Assembly (NCBI RefSeq): GCF_000004195.4
Contig: NC_030679.2
Span: 144,477,539-144,541,538, forward strand
Direction of reading: 5' to 3'
Length of the DNA: 64,000 bases
From: Xenopus tropicalis
Lineage: Eukaryota > Chordata > Amphibia > Anura > Pipidae
The notes under the pieces are model-generated. The model had not been told where the DNA came from, did not search any database, and saw only the letters and a list, made by a program, of their open reading frames with translations. A program made the position numbers and the translations under genes. Of the stretch, positions 11,901 to 20,700 are shown one piece after another. Each line of letters begins with the position of its first letter. The first letter of the stretch is position 1.

Positions 11901-14471
11901 CCTCTGCCCCTCCATGATATTCCCTGCTGCCCCCTATCTGCCAGGGTATGCCCTCTGCCCCTCCATGATATTCTCTGCTGCCCCCTATCTGCCAGGGTAT
12001 GCCCTCTGCCCCTCCATGATATTCCCTGCTGCCCCCTATCTGCCAGGGTATGCCCTCTGCCCCTCCATGATATTCTCTGCTGCCCCCTATCTGCCAGGGT
12101 ATGCCCTCTGCCCCTCCATGATATTCTCTGCTGCCCCCTATCTGCCAGGGTATGCCCTCTGCCCCTCCATGATATTCTCTGCTGCCCCCTATCTGCCAGG
12201 GTATGCCCTCTGCCCCTCCATGATATTCCCTGCTGCCCCTATCTGCCGGGGTATGCCCTCTGCCCATCCATGATATTCCCTGCTGCCCCCTATCTGCCAG
12301 GGTATGCCCTCTGCCCCTCCATGATATTCCCTGCTGCCCCCTATCTGCCAGGGTATGCCCTCTGCCCCTCCATGATATTCCCTGCTGCCCCCTATCTGCC
12401 AGGGTATGCCCTCTGCCCCTCCATGATATTCCCTGTTGCCCCCTATCTGCCAGGGTATGCCCTCTGCCCCTCCATGATATTCCCTGCTGCCCCCTATCTG
12501 CCAGGGTATGCCCTCTGCCCCTCCATGATATTCCCTGCTGCCCCCTATCTGCCAGGGTATGCCCTCTGCCCCTCCGTGATATTCCCTGCTGCCCCCTATC
12601 TGCCAGGGTATGCCCTCTGCCCCTCCATGATATTCCCTGCTGCCCCCTATCTGCCAGGGTATGCCCTCTGCCCCTCCGTAATATTCCCTGCTGCCCCCTA
12701 TCTGCCGGGGTATGCCCTCTGCCCCTCCGTAATATTCCCTGCTGCCCCCTATCTGCCAGGGTATGCCCTCTGCCCCTCCATGATATTCCCTGCTGCCCCC
12801 TATCTGCCGGGGTATGCCCTCTGCCCCTCCATGATATTCCCTGCTGCCCACTATCTGCCAGGGTATGCCCTCTGCCCCTCCATGATATTCCCTGCTGCCC
12901 CCTATCTGCCGGGGTATGCCCTCTCACCTCCATGATATTCCCTGCTGCCCACTATCTGCCAGGGTATGCCCTCTCACCTCCATGATATTCCCTGCTGCCC
13001 CCTATCTGCTGGGGTATGCCCTCTGCCCCTCCATGATATTCCCTGCTGCCCCCTATCTGCCAGGGTATGCCCTCTGCCCCTCCATGATATTTTCTGCTGC
13101 CCCCTATCTGCCAGGGTATGCCCTCTGCCCCTCCATGATATTCCCTGCTGCCCCCTATCTGCCAGGGTATGCCCTCTGCCCCTCCATGATATTCCCTGCT
13201 GCCCCCTATCTGCCAGGGTATGCCCTCTGCCCCTCCATGATATTCCCTGCTGCCCCCTATCTGCTGGGGTATGCCCTCTGCCCCTCCATGATATTCCCTG
13301 CTGCCCCCTATCTGCCAGGGTATGCCCTCTGCCCCTCCATGATATTCTCTGCTGCCCCCTATCTGCCAGGGTATGCCCTCTGCCCCTCCGTGATATTCCC
13401 TGCTGCCCCCTATCTGCCAGGGTATGCCCTCTGCCCCTCCATGATATTCCCTGCTGCCCCCTATCTGCCAGGGTATGCCCTCTGCCCCTCCATGATATTC
13501 CCTGCTGCCCCCTATCTGCCAGGGTATGCCCTCTCACCTCCATGATATTCCCTGCTGCCCCCTATCTGCCAGGGTATGCCCTCTGCCCCTCCATGATATT
13601 CCCTGCTGCCCCCTATCTGCCGGGGTATGCCCTCTGCCCCTCCGTAATATTCCCTGCTGCCCCCTATCTGCCGGGGTATGCCCTCTGCCCCTCCATGATA
13701 TTCCCTGCTGCCCCCTATCTGCCGGGGTATGCCCTCTGCCCCTCCATGATATTCCCTGCTGCCCCCTATCTGCCGGGGTATGCCCTCTGCCCCTCCATGA
13801 TATTCCCTGCTGCCCCCTATCTGCCGGGGTATGCCCTCTGCCCCTCCATGATATTCTCTGCTGCCCCCTATCTGCCAGGGTATGCCCTCTGCCCCTCCAT
13901 GATATTCTCTGCTGCCCCCTATCTGCCAGGGTATGCCCTCTGCCCCTCCATGATATTCTCTGCTGCCCCCTATCTGCCAGGGTATGCCCTCTGCCCCTCC
14001 ATGATATTCTCTGCTGCCCCCTAGCTGCCAGGGTATGCCCTCTGTCCCTCCATGATATTCCCTGCTGCCCCCTATCTGCCAGGGTATGCCCTCTGCCCCT
14101 CCATGATATTCCCTGCTGCCCCCTATCTGCCAGGGTATGCCCTCTGCCCCTCCATGATATTCCCTGCTGCCCCCTATCTGCCAGGGTATGCCCTCTGCCC
14201 CTCCATGATATTCCCTGCTGCCCCCTATCTGCCAGGGTATGCCCTCTGCCCCTCCATGATATTCCCTGCTGCCCCCTATCTGCCAGGGTATGCCCTCTCA
14301 CCTCCATGATATTCCCTGCTGCCCCCTATCTGCCAGGGTATGCCCTCTCACCTCCATGATATTCCCTGCTGCCCCCTATCTGCCAGGGTATGCCCTCTGC
14401 CCCTCCATGATATTCCCTGCTGCCCCCTATCTGCCAGGGTATGCCCTCTGCCCCTCCATGATATTCCCTGC
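5914..14471. repeat. 51-bp minisatellite, about 168 copies, with higher-order structure
   Basis: Tandem 51-bp units of the form ATGATATTCCCTGCTGCCCC followed by CTATCTGCCAGGGTATGCCC and TCTGCCCCTCC. Variants include CTCACCTCC (50-bp unit), CCGGGGTATG, TTCTCTGCTG and GTAATATT. The variants repeat in the same order in blocks: a shift of 559 bp (9560 to 10119; 11187 to 11746) and a larger shift of 1,627 bp (9204 to 10831; 9560 to 11187; 10119 to 11746). The unit is 17 codons, so long open frames arise on both strands (MIFPAAPYLPGYALCPS on plus, HTLADRGQQGISW on minus). I read them as artefacts of unit length. Confidence 0.97.
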
Positions 14472-14893
14472 TAAGACACATCCTCACTTTACGGCACAGT
14501 GTGGGGCACAAAAGTCACTTGTTTATTTTAAGTGGACTCTAAAATGAAGGTAAATAGGCACAGAGACCCCCCCTGCAGCTACAGAGATGTGGCCCCAATG
14601 GGGGCAGTTCCCCGCCCGGTCACCTGACAGCACAAGGGAAAGGGGGGCCCCAGTGCAGGAGGGCCACTTGCATAAGGAATTAAGACTGGGAGCAGCCATT
14701 ATACTCATCTCTACAGTAATGACAGAAGTGTTCAGGGCTTAGTTCCCCTTTAACCCACAGTACGACTTTGCAGTGATCTGCGCCGCAGGCCGGGGAACAT
14801 CAATAATGATAATATTTAGTGTTGGATTCACGGCAAAGCTGTAAGTCAGGATGCACAGGGGGCAGGAAAGAAAGAAAAAAAATCATAACAATG
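14472..14893. other. Intergenic segment with isolated minus-strand poly(A) signal
   Basis: About 420 bp of unique sequence between the 51-bp array and tRNA-Pro. On the minus strand AATAAA occurs at 14527-14522, followed by a GTGACTTTTGTG-type stretch that would suit a cleavage site, as if this were the 3' UTR of a lost or unrecognised minus-strand transcript. CTTAGTTCCCCTTTAA near 14740-14753 resembles the terminal sequence of Xenopus T2-type MITEs. I see no convincing exon. Confidence 0.35.
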
Positions 14894-14898
14894 AAAAA
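14894..14898 (-). terminator. Pol III terminator of tRNA-Pro(TGG)
   Basis: The minus strand reads TG then TTTTT directly after the 3' end of the tRNA, a standard RNA polymerase III stop. Confidence 0.75.
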
Positions 14899-14900
14899 CA

Positions 14901-14972
14901 GGGCTCGTCCGGGATTTGAACCCGGGACCTCTCGCACCCAAAGCGAGAATCATACCCCTAGACCAACGAGCC
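14901..14972 (-). tRNA. tRNA-Pro (anticodon TGG)
   Basis: A 72-nt cloverleaf on the minus strand. The acceptor stem GGCTCGT pairs with ACGAGCC and the discriminator is C. The A box is TGGTCTAGGGG, the anticodon stem CTCGC/GCGAG encloses loop TTTGGGT (anticodon TGG), and the B box is GGTTCAAATCC. It differs from the tRNA-Pro(AGG) gene at 27943 only at the first anticodon base. Confidence 0.97.
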
Positions 14973-15108
14973 ATTCACTAGGAAAATACATGCTGTTCCA
15001 GGTAGAAAACCCACTAAGGTACAGTTTTAGGCTATTTTATGGAGCCTTGGCGGGTTTGTAGTTTGGAAACTAGTCAGAGTTTTATTCCCTTAGTGTGCCT
15101 GTCCCACT

Positions 15109-15186
15109 GCATGCTGGGTAATGTAGTTTGTAGCTAACAATTAGCCTACAGCTAGGATTAATATAAAACTACAATACCCAGCATGC
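15109..15186. promoter_or_regulatory. Inverted pair of ZNF143/THAP11-like motifs (left arm)
   Basis: The minus strand at 15128-15109 reads AACTACATTACCCAGCATGC, and the plus strand at 15167-15186 reads AACTACAATACCCAGCATGC. Both resemble the SBS consensus ACTACAAYTCCCAGCATGC bound by ZNF143/THAP11, with one or two mismatches. The pair forms a 78-bp hairpin. The same arrangement occurs in the right arm. Whether these are active sites or just the ends of a small transposon is open. Confidence 0.45.
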
Positions 15187-15240
15187 AATTCGACAGTATA
15201 GACAGAGGCTCCCATTTCTATTCTATTCAGGCTCAACCTG

Positions 15241-17490
15241 TCTGCCCTACACCCTGCTCCCTGCTCTATAGGGTATGTGATTGTACTGTTACTTTCTACT
15301 GGGATGTGGGGCAGTTCTACCCCCTGCTCTATAGGGTATGTGATTGTACTGTTACTTTCTACTGGGATGTGGGGCAGTTCTACCCCCTGCTCCCTGCTCT
15401 ATAGGGTATGTGATTGTACTGTTACTTTCTACTGGGATGTGGGGCAGTTCTACTCCCTGCTCTATAGGGAATGTGATTGTACTGTTACTTTCTACTGGGA
15501 TGTGGGGCAGTTCTACCCCCTGCTCTATAGGGAATGTGATTGTACTGTTACTTTCTACTGGGATGTGGGGCAGTTCTACCCCCTGCTCTATAGGGTATGT
15601 GATTGTACTGTTACTTTCTACTGGGATGTGGGGCAGTTCTACCCCCTGCTCTATAGGGTATGTGATTGTACTGTTACTTTCTACTGGGATGTGGGGCAGT
15701 TCTACCCCCTGCTCTATAGGGTATGTGATTGTACTGTTACTTTCTACTGGGATGTGGGGGCAGTTCTACCCCCTGCTCTATAGGGTATGTGATTGTACTG
15801 TTACTTTCTACTGGGATGTGGGGCAGTTCTACCCCCTGCTCTATAGGGTATGTGATTGTACTGTTACTTTCTACTGGGATGTGGGGCAGTTCTACCCCCT
15901 GCTCTATAGGGTATGTGATTGTACTGTTACTTTCTACTGGGATGTGGGGCAGTTCTACCCCCTGCTCCCTGCTCTATAGGGTATGTGATTGTACTGTTAC
16001 TTTCTACTGGGATGTGGGGCAGTTCTACCCCCTGCTCTATAGGGTATGTGATTGTACTGTTACTTTCTACTGGGATGTGGGGCAGTTCTACCCCCTGCTC
16101 CCTGCTCTATAGGGTATGTGATTGTACTGTTACTTTCTACTGGGATGTGGGGCAGTTCTACCCCCTGCTCCCTGCTCTATAGGGTATGTGATTGTACTGT
16201 TACTTTCTACTGGGATGTGGGGCAGTTCTACCCCCTGCTCCCTGCTCTATAGGGTATGTGATTGTACTGTTACTTTCTACTGGGATGTGGGGCAGTTCTA
16301 CCCCCTGCTCCCTGCTCTATAGGGTATGTGATTGTACTGTTACTTTCTACTGGGATGTGGGGGCAGTTCTACCCCCTGCTCTATAGGGTATGTGATTGTA
16401 CTGTTACTTTCTACTGGGATGTGGGGCAGTTCTACCCCCTGCTCCCTGCTCTATAGGGTATGTGATTGTACTGTTACTTTCTACTGGGATGTGGGGCAGT
16501 TCTACCCCCTGCTCTATAGGGTATGTGATTGTACTGTTACTTTCTACTGGGATGTGGGGCAGTTCTACCCCCTGCTCCCTGCTCTATAGGGTATGTGATT
16601 GTACTGTTACTTTCTACTGGGATGTGGGGCAGTTCTACCCCCTGCTCCCTGCTCTATAGGGTATGTGATTGTACTGTTACTTTCTACTGGGATGTGGGGG
16701 CAGTTCTACCCCCTGCTCTATAGGGTATGTGATTGTACTGTTACTTTCTACTGGGATGTGGGGCAGTTCTACCCCCTGCTCTATAGGGTATGTGATTGTA
16801 CTGTTACTTTCTACTGGGATGTGGGGCAGTTCTACCCCCTGCTCTATAGGGTATGTGATTGTACTGTTACTTTCTACTGGGATGTGGGGCAGTTCTACCC
16901 CTGCTCCCTGCTCTATAGGGTATGTGATTGTACTGTTACTTTCTACTGGGATGTGGGGCAGTTCTACACCCTGCTCTATAGGGTATGTGATTGTACTGTT
17001 ACTTTCTACTGGGATGTGGGGCAGTTCTACTCCCTGCTCTATAGGGTATGTGATTGTACTGTTACTTTCTACTGGGATGTGGGGCAGTTCTACCCCCTGC
17101 TCCCTGCTCTATAGGGTATGTGATTGTACTGTTACTTTCTACTGGGATGTGGGGCAGTTCTACCCCCTGCTCCCTGCTCTATAGGGTATGTGATTGTACT
17201 GTTACTTTCTACTGGGATGTGGGGCAGTTCTACCCCCTGCTCTATAGGGTATGTGATTGTACTGTTACTTTCTACTGGGATGTGGGGCAGTTCTACCCCC
17301 TGCTCCCTGCTCTATAGGGTATGTGATTGTACTGTTACTTTCTACTGGGATGTGGGGCAGTTCTACCCCCTGCTCCCTGCTCTATAGGGTATGTGATTGT
17401 ACTGTTACTTTCTACTGGGATGTGGGGCAGTTCTACCCCCTGCTCTATAGGGTATGTGATTGTACTGTTACTTTCTACAGGGATGTGGAG
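15241..17490 (+). repeat. 63/70-bp minisatellite, left array
   Basis: About 34 units of 63 bp (CTCTATAGGGTATGTGATTG, then TACTGTTACTTTCTACTGGG, then ATGTGGGGCAGTTCTACCCCCTG), interspersed with 70-bp variants carrying an extra CTCCCTG. Sequence identity between copies is very high. The open frames repeating VCDCTVTFYWDVGQFYPLL or GYVIVLLLSTGMWGSSTPC are by-products of the 21-codon unit. Confidence 0.97.
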
Positions 17491-17570
17491 CAGTTCTGCA
17501 GTTGATCCTTAAGCTTCCTTCTACCTGGTCACATGACTAGCGAGTCCTTCCGGCTGGGAGTGAAGCCAAA

Positions 17571-17699
17571 GGGGGCGGGCGGGTTGCACAATCCCGGGCA
17601 GGACGGGAACATGGGGCTGAGCGCTGCCCATACACTGCCTGGGAATTCCCAGGTACAGAGCCGGGGAGAATCTGGAGCAAACGCTGCGACTTCCTGTGG
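17571..17699 (+). promoter_or_regulatory. Candidate immune-type promoter of the V-set gene
   Basis: Within 200 bp upstream of the signal-peptide ATG at 17767 there is a GC box GGGGGCGGGCGGG (17571-17583), a C/EBP-type TTGCACAAT (17584-17592), a perfect palindromic NF-kB-type GGGAATTCCC (17641-17650) and an ETS/RUNX-type ACTTCCTGTGG (17689-17699). The mix is typical of genes active in myeloid or stimulated cells. Motif presence is seen directly; activity is inference. Confidence 0.5.
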
Positions 17700-17766
17700 C
17701 TCCGGGATAGGCATAAAGGCACTACATTGATGGCTGGACCCCCCCCCCCCACTCACACTATGACTC

Positions 17767-20700
17767 ATGGCCGCAGCGGCTCCTCTTGCTCTCACTGGGC
17801 TGCTGTGTCTCACCCTGGCAGGTAAGTACCCCCGACCCCTCTCCTCAAGCTGCTCCTGTGCCAGGGGATAGGTTTCTCCAGCAGTGAAAGGGTTTTGGGG
17901 AGGGAGGGAATAAGTCACATGACCAGAGAGTCCAGGGCTGCCAGATTTATTTTTCCAAACCAGCCCAAAACTAGTCAAAAGCCACTTTGAAAGTAGCCCA
18001 ATAATAGCCCAATGTGTGCAATGAAAAAAATTCTAAAGAAATAAAAGTATATATGGGAAAACCTGCCTTTTTATAGTGTATAATCACTATCCATGCCCTG
18101 CGCCCCCTCTCCAGTTACTGGGATGGCTCCCTCTGTGCCCAGTCCAGCTGGGAAGTCACTACAGAATGTTGCATTGACCCCAGACATGATATACATATGG
18201 GTGCGTTGAACTACAACTCTCAGCAGCCCCAAGATATCCTGTTATAGCTTAAGGGCCAACTGCAGAACTGCCCCCACATCCCAGTACAATCACATACCCT
18301 ATAGAGCAGGGAGCAGGGGGTAGAACTGCCCCACATCCCAGTAGAAAGTAACAGTACAATCACATACCCTATAGAGCAGGGAGCAGGGGGTAGAACTGCC
18401 CCACATCCCAGTAGAAAGTAACAGTACAATCACATACCCTATAGAGCAGGGAGCAGGGGGTAGAACTGCCCCACATCCCAGTAGAAAGTAACAGTACAAT
18501 CACATACCCTATAGAGCAGGGGGTAGAACTGCCCCACATCCCAGTAGAAAGTAACAGTACAGTCACATACCCTATAGAGCAGGGGGTAGAACTGCCCCAC
18601 ATCCCAGTAGAAAGTAACAGTACAATCACATACCCTATAGAGCAGGGAGCGGGGGGTAGAACTGCCCCACATCCCAGTAGAAAGTAACAGTACAATCACA
18701 TACCCTATAGAGCAGGGGGTAGATCTGCCCCACATCCCAGTAGAAAGTAACAGTACAGTCACATACCCTATAGAGCAGGGGGTAGAACTGCCCCACATCC
18801 CAGTAGAAAGTAACAGTACAATCACATACCCTATAGAGCAGGGGGTAGAACTGCCCCACATCCCAGTAGAAAGTAACAGTACAATCACATACCCTATAGA
18901 GCAGGGGGTAGAACTGCCCCACATCCCAGTAGAAAGTAACAGTACAATCACATACCCTATAGAGCAGGGGGTAGAACTGCCCCACATCCCAGTAGAAAGT
19001 AACAGTACAATCACATACCCTATAGAGCAGGGAGCAGGGGGTAGAACTGCCCCACATCCCCAGTAGAAAGTAACAGTACAATCACATACCCTATAGAGCA
19101 GGGGGTAGAACTGCCCCACATCCCAGTAGAAAGTAACAGTACAATCACATACCCTATAGAGCAGGGGGTAGAACTGCCCCACATCCCAGTAGAAAGTAAC
19201 AGTACAATCACATACCCTATAGAGCAGGGGGTAGAACTGCCCCACATCCCAGTAGAAAGTAACAGTACAATCACATACCCTATAGAGCAGGGGGTAGAAC
19301 TGCCCACATCCCAGTAGAAAGTAACAGTACAATCACATACCCTATAGAGCAGGGAGCAGGGGGTAGAACTGCCCCACATCCCAGTAGAAAGTAACAGTAC
19401 AATCACATACCCTATAGAGCAGGGAGTAGAACTGCCCCACATCCCAGTAGAAAGTAACAGTACAGTCACATACCCTATAGAGCAGGGGGTAGAACTGCCC
19501 CACATCCCAGTAGAAAGTAACAGTACAATCACATACCCTATAGAGCAGGGGGTAGAACTGCCCCACATCCCAGTAGAAAGTAACAGTACAATCACATACC
19601 CTATAGAGCAGGGGGTAGAACTGCCCCACATCCCAGTAGAAAGTAACGGTACAATCACATACCCTATAGAGCAGGGAGCAGGGGGTAGAACTGCCCCACA
19701 TCCCAGTAGAAAGTAACAGTACAATCACATACCCTATAGAGCAGGGGGTAGAACTGCCCCACATCCCAGTAGAAAGTAACGGTACAATCACATACCCTAT
19801 AGAGCAGGGAGCAGGGGGCAGAACTGCCCCACATCCCAGTAGAAAGTAACAGTACAATCACATACCCTATAGAGCAGGGAGCAGGGGGTAGAACTGCCCC
19901 ACATCCCAGTAGAAAGTAACAGTACAATCACATACCCTATAGAGCAGGGAGCAGGGGGTAGAACTGCCCCACATCCCAGTAGAAAGTAACAGTACAATCA
20001 CATACCCTATAGAGCAGGGGTAGAACTGCCCCACATCCCAGTAGAAAGTAACAGTACAATCACATACCCTATAGAGCAGGGGGTAGAACTGCCCCACATC
20101 CCAGTAGAAAGTAACAGTACAATCACATTCCCTATAGAGCAGGGAGCAGGGGGTAGAACTGCCCCACATCCCAGTAGAAAGTAACAGTACAATCACATAC
20201 CCTATAGAGCAGGAAGCAGGGGGTAGAACTGCCCCACATCCCAGTAGAAAGTAACAGTACAATCACATACCCTATAGAGCAGGGGGTAGAACTGCCCCAC
20301 ATCCCAGTAGAAAGTAACAGTACAATCACATACCCTATAGAGCAGGGGTAGAACTGCCCCACATCCCAGTAGAAAGTAACAGTACAATCACATTCCCTAT
20401 AGAGCAGGGAGCAGGGGGTAGAACTGCCCCACATCCCAGTAGAAAGTAACAGTACAATCACATACCCTATAGAGCAGGGGGTAGAACTGCCCCACATCCC
20501 AGTAGAAAGTAACAGTACAATCACATTCCCTATAGAGCAGGGAGCAGGGGGTAGAACTGCCCCACATCCCAGTAGAAAGTAACAGTACAATCACATACCC
20601 TATAGAGCAGGGGGTAGAACAGACAGGTTGAGCCTGAAAGAGCAAAAAGAATACAAAATGGAGCCTCTGTCTATACTGTCCAATTGCATGCTGGGTATTG

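Larger units (their letters stand above)
15013..17515 (+). repeat. Left arm of a 2.5-kb inverted repeat (giant palindrome)
   Basis: The outer end (ACAGTTTTAGGCTATTTTAT..., 15013) is the imperfect reverse complement of the sequence ending near 20849. The inner end (GCAGTTCTGCAGTTGATCC, to about 17515) matches the reverse complement of 18243-18275. Between them both arms carry the same order of parts: a unique 230-bp segment with two inverted CCCAGCATGC motifs, then a 63/70-bp array. The spacer between the arms is about 730 bp. Confidence 0.9.

Noticed and set aside
5815..14547. Many open frames of 85-490 codons in the 51-bp array
   Set aside because: Each is a 17-residue repeat from a 51-bp unit, present in several frames and both strands; one even runs through the tRNA gene.
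14522..14760. 3' UTR of a minus-strand gene such as AURKB or BORCS6
   Set aside because: Only an AATAAA and plausible downstream sequence are present; no exon of either gene was found to its right.
15183..20645. Hydrophobic-looking repeats such as GYVIVLLLSTGMWGSSTPC
   Set aside because: By-product of the 63-bp unit (21 codons); overlapping frames start anew at each unit.
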